From NCBI GenBank assembly GCA_024803745.1, contig JANJXV010000004.1, positions 46,251,358 through 46,315,357 on the forward strand: a stretch of 64,000 bases of DNA, given 5' to 3'. Of this stretch, positions 22,300-33,499 are shown one piece after another (positions within the stretch are counted from its first letter, which is position 1; every line of letters begins with the position of its first letter). The position numbers and the translations under genes were made by a program. The notes under the pieces were generated by a model. It worked only from the letters and a program-made list of their open reading frames with translations, made no database searches and had not been told where the DNA came from. The DNA comes from Megascapheus bottae (taxonomy: Eukaryota; Chordata; Mammalia; Rodentia; Geomyidae).

Positions 22300-25299
22300 T
22301 GATTGAAATTCACTCCACGGCAAGGTTTCCTTTAAACATTTGGCACACCAAGAGTTAATTCAAAACAAGCAAAAATTTTCTCTCTACCACTCAGAGGTAG
22401 AGGGGTGCTAACTCACTCTTGTCTTTCTAGAATTGGTGAAAACTATGTATTTGTAGGGCCTTTATTTCGTTCTTTCACTACACAACAATTCCTCATTCTG
22501 AGAGCAGAGAGCTGTTTGCCGCCAATAAACAGACGCCCAGAGCTGGCTCTTCAGGAACAAATCACATATGGAAGTCCTCTCCCCACCCTCCACACCCCCA
22601 GTCCCAGACAAAGAGCTATAAAAACTCAAAAAGACGTGGAAGGAATCAACTTTAAGATATAGATGCACTTTTACTGGTGTATTAAATGACATTTCAGACA
22701 ATTTTTTTAGAAAAAGAAATACATCTCAATGTTTCCAACAATCAGGATTCTAGGAACAATAAGAGACTAGGATTGTTTTGATGGGAGGCGATAGTTTCTA
22801 AAACCTCTAACAACTAAGCCAAGCAGAGGTGTTATTAAGGTAAGGGAAAGGTACTGCGTGATAAAGTTAACTTTAAAGGCAAGAACAAATCTCCTAGTTT
22901 TCCACTGAACACCAGAACAATGTAAAAATATTCTGGTAATTTTTCTCCATAACTCAGTAAAACATTTATTTAAAAAAAACATTTAATGGCACTCCAGTAC
23001 TCATCTCTAGATAAGGGAGCATTGAAAGAATGCTGGCCCAAGTTCTGCAAACATGAGTCAGTTGATGCCATGATTTGCTAACTGGGTGGCAGGTCCCTGC
23101 CACGTTCACCACTGTTTCCTACCCTCAGTCAAGTAGTTGGAATAGATTTCAGAAGCTCTGGCTCTCTTCTTACTCCCAACTGCCCACTATGTAGTGATGA
23201 TGCATCATTAAAAAAGTAAACTTTCCTAAACCAGGAAAACATGTACAGAAAATGTAGCTATACATCTCATTTCGTCCTATTGTATTTCCAGGCGCATCTG
23301 ATCTCTGTTCCCTTTCATTTTACATAAACACTGTCCCTTTGGCTTTTCCTCTGAAATATACAAGCGGACTCAAAGCCAAGCTCACTTCATCCTCCTTTCT
23401 CTTCTGCACAAGCCCCATTCTTTTTCTCACTATTTCACTTGTGTAGGAATTCAATAGAATCTAGAACAGAGTTCCATGAATTGACTGAGAAATCAACAAA
23501 GACAAATCACACAGAGGAGTGGGAAAAGATAAGTCTCACCCTGTTCCCCAGCACAATCCATAGCAAGGAAAATAAAGACAAATAAATGTAGCATCCATGT
23601 CCTGGCACCCAGTACACCACGTCCTATCGCTGTTACTGTTGCTGTTGCCTCTCTTTATTTTGTTGCCTTTGAAGAATATAAGATGGAGAGATGAATACCC
23701 CTATCAAAGCCATTTCATCAGAAAATTTTGCCAGTGTATGATCTCTCCTGGTAGTAACAGGAGGAAGAGTAGAAAAGTGCTTTTGTGGCTGCCACCTGAA
23801 ATATAAAGGAGGTTATTTTGTGGGAACCGAGAACGTTTAGAAGTGCCACGCATAATATTATTTGTGGCCATTCCCTTCATATGACCTTCACATAACTCTT
23901 CGCCACATGATTATTTCTCTCCCATCTCTTATCATAAATCTAAAATACAGCACATTGTGAAGAAACACAAGAGCTCTATCAGGACGGCTAGAATTTGAAT
24001 CTTTGTCTTTAGGGAAAAGGGAGGGTTTGTCATTGTGATTAAGACAGAATGTTAGGGAAGACTGCCACATATAGATTTCACCCCCGTAGCTATGAAGAGA
24101 TTTTCACTTTAGTGTGTAATACATTCCCAAACTGGCATGGGCACTACCTGAGTAGCTTCAGGATTAGAATTACAAGTGTGGGACAAGACCATGGGTTGTT
24201 TGTTTCACATGTGGTTTTCTCTAGTCAGTAGCTCCTTTGCCTAAGCACAAGGTCCATCGAAATGCCCTGCAGAGGGCAGATGCTGCTTGTGTTCTGCCCA
24301 CAGTGGAGGGATATTGACCCAGGACACAAATCTATACCTAGCTTAAACATTTCCCCATCAGCATGTCTGTGGTCACAAAGCACTTTTTCTTTCTGTCACT
24401 TCTCCTTCAGACTATTGATAAGATCATTTGGTTGAATCTGTTTGGGACCCATGTAATATTGACTAGGAGTTAGAAAAGATGATCACATGTAATAAGCCCA
24501 GAAACTACCCTTCTAAATGAACATTTATACTGAAGCCAGTGTTCCAAGGAGGACTTTAACTACACCAGCCAACTTGAAAACTAACACAGCACTGTCTGGG
24601 ATTCTCACTCACCTTAAGAGTGCTTTGCTTAAGTGTAGTGTTCTATTAAAGATAGTCTGAGACAATCTACTGTTTCAATTATAGTTTGAGTCTCTCCTAT
24701 ATATTCTCCTGTCCCCTTTTCTTACTTTAGAGTGAGTGGTTTTTTTTAAGAATGAGAAAGAGACATTTTTGGAAAAGCTGTTATAAAATCTATCATTTTC
24801 TAGAAATCTACAGGTATAAGTATCAGGACCTATTTCTAATCTTTTGCTTAACTCACATAACTTATTGTTGAGTTTTATTTTTGCTGTTGTCTTTGTTGAA
24901 AGGCATGTGTTAAGTATGGTAAATAAATCGCCTAAGCCTCATTTTTCTATAAACCTCAAATTATAGATAGGTAGAGATTAAAGGCCATCTATTTCTACTG
25001 ATGTTCTAAGAGTCCAATTGGAGAAAGTACAGTTAACCTAGAAGAGAGATGCAGGAATATATGTCTGTATTTACGAGGCACACATCTCTTTGTTGGACCT
25101 TGAAGAAGCAAACAAACTTGAAGCTCAAACTTGATAACCATTTCGATTTACTGAGACAGGCATCGCGACTGAAAGCTTTGAGGTGAGAGTTTTTGCAAAG
25201 AAAAGTAAGTCAGAGCAGTACTCTTCATATAAAACAAAACCAAACAAAAAGCCTCTGAAAGTTATAAACATGAAACCTGGCGGTATATGCATAAAATTT
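22300..25299. other. AT-rich, transposon-free 3' flank of POU3F2
   Basis: No gene, SINE or LINE recognised over 3 kb. A stretch at about 22480-22600 has an AATAAACA FOX-type site and a CATATG E-box and may be regulatory. Part of this region could still be transcribed with POU3F2 if a distal poly-A site is used. Confidence 0.4.
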
Positions 25300-27825
25300 A
25301 TTCCAAAACTTTATAAAGTATAAAGGAAGGGAAGTGTTTTACACACAACTCAACTCAGTCAGTATAAGGTCTAGGGGTTTCTTTCCCCTTTAAAACTTGG
25401 CACTATCTTTAAAAATAAAATAAAGATATTTCAATAATTAGAACAAACTATGAAGGTATTGTGCATTTCTGTTTTATGTAATAATAAAATATTACTTTAA
25501 CATAAATATATAAGGATCTCTGCGTTTTTATTTTCCCCACAAGCACAACCAAATATACCAAAACAAAGTATTTTTTTAAAGAGACTGAACAAAAAAATTA
25601 CATCCCATATAGATTTTGCTCACCTACTCATTTAAAGCTACAGAAAAAACAGTTTCCAGAACCTTTTTGCTTCAAAACAAATAAATATACATTGAGGCAG
25701 GCCACTTAAAAATGATATGAAAATATTTCCCTGGGTAGCATTAAAAAAAAGAAAAAATAGACAAAGAAACATTTAAACTATTTCTGCATTTCAAAAGACA
25801 TATATTAAACATATATACATTGTGGTAAGGTTCAGCGGTAACTTTTCTCTTAGTAAACCTAGGAGAGATTGGGGAGCTGTAGATATATCCCCTGAACTCC
25901 AGCTTCTGACCTTACATACTTGGTAATAAGTATCTGAAAATTCATTTCCTCCCTTTACCATTCATTGGCTATTTGCCCCGCTCTGGACTGCTTCACTGAA
26001 GGCCAGTTTCTACCCCTTAGAAACAAGCAATCTGATGTGCCTTGAAGCACCTCCATGCCCAACTCCTTGTGACTTTCATTGGGAGAAATGAAAAAGCAGG
26101 CAAATAAATATGCCCATGCCCGTGATAAGTCACCATTTATCTTGAAAAAAAAAAACACTGAAAATGAACCAATCACAGGTGTTTGAAAAGACAATACTGT
26201 ATAAAGCATATTCCATAATATCTTACCTACTGAGTGCAGTGCTAATCTGATGCTGACCCATAATTTTAGGGTAGTAAGAATTCATTTTTTAAAAAATAAA
26301 CATTTAGCTAATACCTAACCAGAAAAGAAAATGCCACAACTTTCAAAGGTTAATAAAAAAAAGTGTCTTCCCTTATAGTGTCCTTTTGTGCTGATTAAAA
26401 TCTTTAAAATTGTAACTCATCACAGTTTCATGGTGTTTATTTTCAAGACAGTTACAAGATTTTTCTTTTCTTCTTCTTTCATCTACACTTCCCAGTAGAA
26501 TCTATTGTGTTGGAAGCCAATCATTTTTTTCCATCAAGATAAGGTCAAAAATGCACTTAAAATTATTAACAATGGGGGAGAAAGGCAGGATTGAAATGGC
26601 ACCCCTACCCTACACACACTTTATTTGGCTTCTTCAATGAATGAAGGAGAACAGAGCTGTTTAAGTCAAACTGATATTTTCTGTGATAAATTCTGGGAGA
26701 AGATAGTATGAAACCCTAAGTAAGGCTGGATAAACAAATGAAGCAGAGAAGACAAAACCAGCTTACAGCCTATGGGTGTATGTGGGTATTTGTGTGCTCA
26801 GAAACACAATTTATGCATCATTAAGTTTCTGGATTATTTTCTTTCTATTAAAAAACTACTATAGGAACAAAGTTTAACCACTGATGTAAGCACAAATAAT
26901 TCCTCTTAATTAAGTTATTAAACCTAAAGGCAGAGAACTTGACAGGGGTATTTAAAGATATATATTTCCCCAGTTCTCTTCAAAGTGCCACTTTCTCTCG
27001 GTTGGACCACTCTGGAAATATATTTAATCTCCACATTTCCTCTCAGTTCTTTCACAATGGGCTCACCTGATAAAATGAAGTAAGCAGTCCTTCACTATCG
27101 ATTTTTCTTTTTCATCCTTCTATAACCTCCTAGAAACACTGTTGGAAAATGAAGTTTACTTTGTGGGTGGTAACAAACCAAAAGCAACGCTTCATCTCTT
27201 ATTTTAATATTCCAAAGTAGATTCTTGCCTGGGATAAAGTGGTTAGACAATGCCCATTTCCTGAAAGCAAACAACGATGTATTTTGTATGAGGGAGGGCC
27301 AATTGTTTTTTGCTTTGGTAAAAGGAGTAAATAAATGTTACCCTAATTTATGTAAGGGGCATCTGAAGGTAAGCAAAGTTCACAAACAGCAAGAACAAGG
27401 GGCAACACAAAAGCATTAGAAATGGAGAGGTGCCCAGAGCTGGCTTCAAGCCTCTCTGCTGAGTAAAACAAAAACAAAACAACCCAAATGGCAGTTGCAA
27501 AATTAACGGTGGGCATGAGAAATGTATTTTTAAAATAAATTTGTTGCTGTAAACTTCCATTTTCTTGCAGTGCAATTTGTGTGGTTAAATTTTTGCCTAT
27601 ATTCACAGAGTGTGTGTATCCCCCCCCCTCTTTCCCGATGGGGAATCCACATTAAATAAACACAGCAGCATGTGCCAATTTCAAGCACCGGGAAGCTGCA
27701 AGCTCTGTGTTTATTGCTGTTTGGTGGATTTTTCCCCCCTTTTTGGTCATTTATTTAGTTTTGCCAGGTATTTATCTCAGTGCTCTCACTCCCCCCCCTT
27801 TCTTTCTCCAGTCTCTCTCTTACAC

Positions 27826-27885
<60 letters not shown>

Positions 27886-28232
27886 CTTCATTCTACCAAG
27901 GAGATTCTTACTACTTCGTTGCCTGGGTACTCGCCTGCAAAGGTCAAAAACACCTCATCATGTCTGCTAAGGTTTAGAGGATTGAGTCCAGTATCTTAGC
28001 TGCTTTCCTTTCTCCTTATCATTAATTATTAATTATTATTATTATTGTTTCTTCTTAAGGGACTGGGAAGTAATAATTAAAAAATAAAAGAACAATCAGA
28101 AGTTAGAGAGAGGGCAACAGTGGTCCCTGGAAAGGACCGTGGACCGAGGGAGAGGGGAAAGCCCCGCGCTGCACCCGTCCCTCCTCCCTTCTTCCCACCC
28201 CTCCCCTCCCTCCCTCCCCCCCCCGCTGGAGT
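25300..28232 (-). other. POU3F2: POU3F2 3' untranslated region (extent uncertain)
   Basis: Downstream of the TGA the DNA is AT-rich, free of transposons and without other genes, as expected for the long 3'UTR of this intronless gene. Several AATAAA signals on the gene strand (TTTATT on +) occur, for example near 27752, 27705, 26630, 26435 and 25297-25302; the last is my tentative distal end. A CA microsatellite at 27828-27884 would lie inside the UTR. Which polyadenylation site is used cannot be told from sequence. Confidence 0.4.
27828..27884. repeat. (CA)n microsatellite
   Basis: 57 bp CA tract in the probable POU3F2 3'UTR, about 350 bp past the stop codon. Confidence 0.98.
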
Positions 28233-29570
28233 TCACTGGACGGGCGTCTGCACCCCGTGGTGCGGCGGCGTGTCCCTACTCCCCCCGTACACGTCCTCGG
28301 CGCCCGGCAGAGTCCCTCCGGGAGGGGTCATCCTTTTCTCTTTCTGTCTCCTGTTACAAAACCAAACTCTCACCACCTCCTTCTCCAGCTGTAAGCTGTC
28401 CGCCAGGGAGGTGATCTCCTGGGCTGAGGGCTTGGGGCATTTGAGGAAATGGCTCTCCAGAGCCCCCTTGACGCTCACCTCGATGGAGGTCCGCTTTTTC
28501 CGCTTGCGCCCCTGCGCCGCGATCTTGTCTATGCTGGTGGGGCTGCCCGAGGACGAGTCTGCCTCCTCCAACCACTTGTTCAACAAAGGCTTCAGCTTGC
28601 ACATGTTCTTGAAGCTCAGCTGCAGGGCCTCAAACCTGCAGATGGTGGTCTGCGAGAACACGTTCCCGTACAGGGTGCCCAGCGCCAGCCCCACGTCCGC
28701 TTGGGTAAATCCCAGTTTGATCCGCCTCTGCTTGAACTGCTTGGCGAACTGCTCCAGGTCGTCCGAGGTCGGCGTGTCCTCGTCCGAGTGCGGGTCGTGG
28801 TGCGCGCCCGGGTGGCCCGGCGGGCCCGGCGGGGGCGGGGGCGGGGGCGGCTGCGGGTGCGGGTGCGAGTGTGCGTGCGGGTGGTGGTCGGCGTGGTGAG
28901 GCTCGTCGTGCGCGTCCCGCAGGCCGTGGTGGTGCAGCCCGGCCGGCTGCCCGCCGGCGCCCAGCATGCCGTTCACCGTGAAGCTGGGCTGCGAGTAGAG
29001 CAAGCCGCCGTTGGAAGCTCCCATGGAGGGCGGGAGATGCGCCGCGGCCGCCGCGCTCCGCCATGCCCCGGGTCCCGGGTGGTGGTTGGCGGCGGCGTGG
29101 TGCACCAGATGCGGGGGTCGTTGCTGCTGCTGCTGCTGCTGCTGCTGTTGCTGCTGCTGTTGCTGCTGCTGCTGGTGCTGTTGCTGCTGCTGCTGCAGGG
29201 AACCCGGCCCGTGCAGCTCGTCGCCGCGGCCGCCCTGCTGCACCACCACCGAGGGCTTGATGTCCGGCTGGCCCAGGGGGCTGGTGGACCACGGGGAGCC
29301 GTCGCCGCCGCCCCCGCCGCCGCCCCCGCCCCCGCCGCCGCCGCCGCCGCCACCGCCACCGCCGCCGCCGTGGGACAGCGCGGTGATCCACTGGTGAGCG
29401 TGGCTGAGCGGGTGCCCGTTGCTCTGCAGCGCGCCGTAGTCGCCCTGCACCAGGGTCTGCGCCTCGCGGTAGCCCCCCGCGCCCTGCTGCATGCCGCCCG
29501 GCGGCTCGGCGTGCACGATCGAGGCGCTGGAGGTGAGCAGGCTGTAGTGGTTAGACGCTGCGGTCGCCAT
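28233..29570 (-). CDS. POU3F2: POU3F2 (BRN2), class III POU-homeodomain transcription factor
   Basis: This is a single-exon nuclear transcription factor that drives neuronal, hypothalamic and melanocyte-lineage programmes by binding octamer-like DNA; that role is family knowledge. The 445-aa product begins [10 protein letters not shown] and ends HHGVQTPVQ. In order it has a conserved N-terminus, Gly x22 (residues 68-89), Gln x6-His-Gln x18 (126-150), a His/Pro-rich region (about 213-262), the POU-specific domain (about 264-338), a short basic linker, and the homeodomain (about 356-415) with the diagnostic WFCN (W403, F404, C405, N406). Human POU3F2 is 443 aa, so this copy is full length and the two extra residues are most likely in the repeats. 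The ATG at 29570 is chosen because the protein matches the family there and the context is strong (G at -3, G at +4). The frame stays open 57 codons upstream but has no ATG. The stop is TGA. POU3F1, POU3F3 and POU3F4 are alternatives, but the terminal sequence fits POU3F2. Confidence 0.98.
   Translation of the reverse strand: MATAASNHYSLLTSSASIVHAEPPGGMQQGAGGYREAQTLVQGDYGALQSNGHPLSHAHQWITALSHGGGGGGGGGGGGGGGGGGGGGGDGSPWSTSPLGQPDIKPSVVVQQGGRGDELHGPGSLQQQQQQHQQQQQQQQQQQQQQQQQQRPPHLVHHAAANHHPGPGAWRSAAAAAHLPPSMGASNGGLLYSQPSFTVNGMLGAGGQPAGLHHHGLRDAHDEPHHADHHPHAHSHPHPQPPPPPPPPGPPGHPGAHHDPHSDEDTPTSDDLEQFAKQFKQRRIKLGFTQADVGLALGTLYGNVFSQTTICRFEALQLSFKNMCKLKPLLNKWLEEADSSSGSPTSIDKIAAQGRKRKKRTSIEVSVKGALESHFLKCPKPSAQEITSLADSLQLEKEVVRVWFCNRRQKEKRMTPPGGTLPGAEDVYGGSRDTPPHHGVQTPVQ
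28326..28505 (-). other. POU3F2: POU homeodomain coding segment
   Basis: This segment encodes residues 356-415, with a basic N-terminal arm [10 protein letters not shown] and a third helix containing [14 protein letters not shown]. Cys at homeodomain position 50 is the POU-class signature, and Asn51 and Arg53 are intact. The conserved C-terminal tail [17 protein letters not shown] follows. Confidence 0.95.
28557..28781 (-). other. POU3F2: POU-specific domain coding segment
   Basis: This segment encodes residues 264-338, starting [12 protein letters not shown] and running through [23 protein letters not shown] and [12 protein letters not shown]. These are the helices of the four-helix POU-specific fold, which binds the ATGC half of the octamer. 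No frameshift or substitution breaks the recognition helix. It lies downstream of the His/Pro-rich spacer and is joined to the homeodomain by a short Ser/Gly linker. Confidence 0.95.
29121..29195 (-). repeat. POU3F2: CAG/CAA repeat encoding polyglutamine
   Basis: 25 codons read Q6-H-Q18 on the gene strand. They are mostly CAG with interspersed CAA and one CAC (His) interruption, which should limit slippage. It is in frame within POU3F2. Confidence 0.97.
29304..29369 (-). repeat. POU3F2: GGN repeat encoding polyglycine
   Basis: 22 consecutive Gly codons (GGC, GGG and GGT mixed) on the gene strand, in frame within POU3F2. Confidence 0.97.
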
Positions 29571-29950
29571 GACTCTCGGAGCCGGACTGAGCGCTCCGGT
29601 TAAAGGAGCCGCGCATTTGACAGTTACTTTTCCGCCTGGGCTTCTCTCTCTTTCTCTTTCCTCTTTTTCTTTCTCTCTCTCTCTCACTCTCACTCTCCCC
29701 TCTCTCTGTCTCTCTCTCTCGCTATCTCTCCTCGCTCGCACTGTTTCTCTCTCCTCCTCTCCCCCTGGCAGGCGAGCTCCGACGCCCGCTCCGACGCCTT
29801 TCTGTGGCTGCTACTGCTTTTACTGTTGCAGCCGCGGCTACCGCTGCCTCCCGCCCGCCCGCCCGCCCTCGCTCTCTTTCTCCTCTCCCTCCTTCTCGCT
29901 CGAGCTGACTCGCTCGCGCGCGCTCCCCCCCTCTCCCTGCTCTCCCCGGC
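29571..29950 (-). other. POU3F2: POU3F2 5' untranslated region (approximate)
   Basis: The sequence directly upstream of the ATG is very GC-rich. Between about 29640 and 29760 it is a long imperfect GA repeat on the gene strand (CT on the + strand). No intron signals are needed to reach the CDS. The transcription start cannot be fixed from sequence; I place it between about 29.75 and 29.95 kb because the promoter boxes lie just beyond. The leader is in frame and open back to 29741 but lacks an upstream ATG in that frame. Confidence 0.6.
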
Positions 29951-30100
29951 TCTCTCCCGCTCTCTTGGCAGCGCCGGTTCGCAGCGGCACGCGCCTGGGC
30001 CCCGCCCCCTCCGCCCCCTCCCATTGGCTCCGCGCCCTTTGATTTACGTGGATACCGCTAGCAACCTCCCAGGCCGGCTCCGCTGATTGGCTCAGAGCTA
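29950..30100 (-). promoter_or_regulatory. POU3F2: POU3F2 core/proximal promoter
   Basis: Adjacent GC boxes (gene strand GGGGGCGGAGGGGGCGGGG, about 30000-30020) are followed upstream by a CCAAT box (ATTGG on the + strand, 30023-30027), a TCF/LEF-type CTTTGAT on the + strand (30037-30043), and a second CCAAT box (ATTGG, 30086-30090). No convincing TATA box is visible, which fits a CpG-island promoter. Position and orientation fit POU3F2. Known biology says BRN2 is beta-catenin responsive in melanocytic cells; whether this site mediates it here is inference. Confidence 0.65.
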
Positions 30101-30482
30101 CCCCCCCTTCTCCTCCCCTGGGCGCGGAGCCGCCAGGGCCCTCCTCCTCCCGGTCTCCTCCTCCCTCTTCCCCCCAACCCCCCCCACCTCACAATTCAGA
30201 TCCTGGGGGTCGGTACCCCTCCTTTTTCTTCTCCACCCCGGACTTCCTCCGCCCGCTTTCGGGTGGCCCCGCCCCCCATCTGTCTCCCAGGCCGAGGAGC
30301 CGGGCAGGGGGGCGGTCCCTGAGCTCTTATCGACCGCAGCCACTAGGAAGACTTGAATGGGTGGGAGACGCTCATTATCTGTTCCCAGTAGGTCTTGGAG
30401 GAGAGTGGGAGTGAGAAAGAGATGGAGGAAGAGAAACACACAGTCGCTCCAAGTCATCGGGAGTCCGGCTTTCCTTCATCTA

Positions 30483-30483
<1 letters not shown>

Positions 30484-30521
<38 letters not shown>

Positions 30522-30531
30522 CTCACACCAG
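30484..30531. repeat. (CA)n microsatellite in POU3F2 upstream region
   Basis: A CA repeat with GCAC and CTCA interruptions, about 900 bp upstream of the start codon. Confidence 0.95.
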
Positions 30532-31899
30532 TGTGGTTAAGACCTAGAGCCAGGAGCCAGACTTGTGCTCCTGTCGCACCGCCCTCCTCCTCCCAGTCAT
30601 GTTTAGGATTTCAGTGCGCAGGTGCTTTTTTATTTTTGGGTTGCTGCCGGCCACATAGGCGGAGAATAAAGATCTGCTTCCCTTAGGTCCGGCTACCCTA
30701 GGTCTCTCTTCCTTTTTAAGTTCCAGGCTCTGTTCGCTTCCAGTTCCTGCGCCAAAAAGGGCGCTGGAAAAGACTCGGGTGCGAGGCTGGCTCAGCCGCC
30801 TTCGCCGCCGCGCTTTGTGGGCGATTCCGCCCAGGGCGCAGAGTTGCGGGCTCCGGGAGCGCGGGCGGCCGGAGCTGACAACAAACTCCGAAAGTCTCCG
30901 CCTCGTGCACCGCCAGGCGCGCGCGCAGCTCTTCGTGGGGCGAAGTTGGAGGGAGCGCGCGTGGGCCGAGCCCGCCCCCCCCCGCGCGAGGCGGCTGGAA
31001 CCACACGCCGGGAGGGCGCCGCCTCCCGATGGGGTGACATTGTCAAGGACGGTCGGGTGGGTGGTCCACGCTGGATGAGGGCTGGGTGGCGCTCGTCCCG
31101 AGCGCTCTAGGGGCGCCAGTCCGGGCAACTTTTGCATTAGGCACTTCAAAAAGTGAGGGAGAATGGGTGCACAGAAGCCAAGGAGCCAGCGCTTCGGGAA
31201 ATCGAGTCCGTAACTTGGGCAGGTGTCCACCGGTGGGACGGCTCTGACTGAGCTCTCCTCGCCGGCTAGTTTAAGTTTGCTGCTCAGCCTTCAGCCAGCG
31301 GTGAACTCCGGAGCCAGACCGGTGGGGAGAGGAACCCCGCGTCTCGGCTCTGCGGAGCACGAACGCACCTCGCCGACAGCCTCTAACACCCCGCCCCTCC
31401 GCACCCCGAGCAGGCAGCGGTTTGCTTTCCCCGAGCCCGTGAGCGGGCACCCAAGCGCAGTCAGACTGCAAGCAGCAGCAACAGCAGCAGCAGCAGGATC
31501 GCCGGGCAGACTCTGGAGTAAGGCGCCAGGACTGTGGAGCGAAATCAAAAGTTACCGCTGGGAAGGCGAAGGTCCCGGGAAACGTGAATCGCTTCCCCAT
31601 TTCACACGACCTGGCCCTGCGCCTCGGGGCGCTAGTGCTGGCTCTAAGGGAAGTCAAGGCGATGCTCAGAGGGAGCATTTTTGTGTGGGGGGGGGGAGTG
31701 GAGGGGCTCCGAGCATTTTAATCACAGCAGAATGGAGCCGGTCAGAAAATTCATCAGGACTAACGACCACAGAGGTGCTCTTTGGGGAGTGGCTAAGCTG
31801 TTTATAAATCACCACGTTGAGTACCCGCCCAGGCAGGAAGCTTTGGCTGAGGATTTCCACGTGGCCAGTGTTTATGAGTGTGTTGTCGGGGATGGTGGA

Positions 31900-33300
31900 G
31901 ACTGAGAAATGGTTAGGGGAGGAGCGAACCCACAGGCAGGCGCGAGTGGATCGCACTTGCTCCCCTGCGCGCGCGCACCCGCGCGGTCAGGCTGGGACAT
32001 GCTTAGAATGGCGATCGGTCCCAGCATTCGACCCCAGTCTTTCGGGCTACGTGCCAGGGAGTCTGCTAGAAATTCAGTAACTTTGCCTGGCCAGGAAAAT
32101 AAAAACAACTGCCTCCCCCCCCTGCAAAAAAAATGTCCGAGACACCGAGCACGCAGACTCAGCGGTTGGTGCTCGCGTTTCTTGTATTGCGATCGGAGGG
32201 GACACGCGGCGGGCGAAGACACCCCCTTCCGGCGTGCTGTGAATGCAGATCTCCCTCCACAGCCTCCCCACAACACCGCACCCCGCTGGTGGCGTGTACT
32301 ACCGGCCCCCCGAGTCAGGCCCTCCCTAAGCCAGGGGTGCTTCACCCCTCCCCACCCCCACTCCTCTGGAGGGGATTCGGAGCTTTTGAAGAGAAGGCAA
32401 GCGTTGAACTGCTTGGAAGGGGCAACTTGGGGTACTAAGCACGGTCCTTTCCCTTACCACCCTGTTTGGGGAGCAGGTGTCTGATTCTCCCCTCTCCTCA
32501 CCCCCCTCCCAGGACTTAATGTCACCCAAGCCACATTTCTCGAAAGACAATGCCCTGTGCAGCCTGCTGGACGATACACTGGAGGGAAGGCTGGAGTTTC
32601 CAAATGCATTTTCAACGGAGCTGCGGCTGCCAGGCTTTTTTATTTTTTATTTTTTTAGCCAATTAAAAAGTCCTTTTGTCCGGACTTCTTTGCACCCCTG
32701 ATTCATCCCCCCCCCCACCACCTAGGCAAGGGCAGTTAGTGCGTTGAAGCCAGTGTGTGGAAGGGGGAGGGGAGGCAAGAATAGCCTACACGTGTGCATC
32801 AAAACTTCCTGTTTGCGCTGGGGCTTCTCTGGAGATTAGGGGGGGGTCCTTTACTTTGAGGTCCCTCGTCTGCACTGCGCACCTCCTTGGCGCCGCCTCA
32901 CTTGGCAGACGGGCGAGGGAGCCGAAACGTTCCCAAGAGGGGGTAGCTATAGCCGGTGGGACGTGCCCGGAGAATCCGGGGAGGTGACAAAACAATGCCC
33001 TCCGTGCTGGCCTCAGCACCTGCGGCGCAGGCCCGGGCCCGGAGCCGGCCGGTCCCCGGGCCGACGGCGCGGGGCGCCCGGCACCACTCGGAGGACCGAG
33101 GGCCGAGGACCGTCCCTCTCCTCAGTCTACCCGCAGACGCCGTCGTCTCCAAGCCTGGAGCGGGGGCCCGGCTGGCGAGAACCGCGGGGTCCCGAGCAGC
33201 CCCGACTCCCCACTCTCTCCCTCCCGGCGTGGCGCCTCCTTGGGGGGCACCCAACATCTTAGCTCTGGAAGGTTTGAGACCCGTGCGTCTCCAGACATTC
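31900..33300. promoter_or_regulatory. Upstream CpG-rich segments
   Basis: There are two CpG-dense patches, about 31940-32300 and 32870-33260, separated by pyrimidine-rich and AT-rich DNA. Both lie 2-4 kb upstream of POU3F2 in the transposon-free block. The many overlapping reading frames here are by-products of GC-rich sequence: they have biased composition and no recognisable domain. A role in POU3F2 regulation or an alternative upstream start is possible but not shown. Confidence 0.5.
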
Positions 33301-33373
33301 AGGGGCGCTGTTCTTCTGGCTGACCAAGCCAGGGCAGAGTCCGCGTGTTTCCCTGCCTTTTTCGGCTGCTATG

Positions 33374-33415
<42 letters not shown>
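33374..33415. repeat. A42 homopolymer
   Basis: 42 consecutive A's with no SINE or LINE body attached, in otherwise single-copy DNA. Confidence 0.98.
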
Positions 33416-33416
<1 letters not shown>

Positions 33417-33499
33417 CAGGCTGCTGCTGAAGGTGTCTGGGGCCGAAAACTTACAGGTTTTGATCCAGCTCGTTTCTTTTCACTGTTCAAAGCAGCTGT

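Larger units (their letters stand above)
28100..31450. promoter_or_regulatory. CpG island covering POU3F2 and its upstream region
   Basis: The sequence is GC-rich with abundant CpG (runs of GCCGCC, CGCGCG and CCGCCC) from the C-terminal coding part across the CDS, promoter and into 30.7-31.4 kb. It is interrupted only by a CA repeat at 30484-30531. Such broad islands are typical of Polycomb-regulated developmental genes; that last point is general knowledge. It also includes a CAG-rich stretch at about 31470-31497 just outside. Confidence 0.75.

Noticed and set aside
28449..29603. A 384-codon open frame on the + strand across POU3F2
   Set aside because: It is antisense to the conserved CDS, is made of Leu/Val/Arg low-complexity translation of GCC/CTG repeats, and has no domain.
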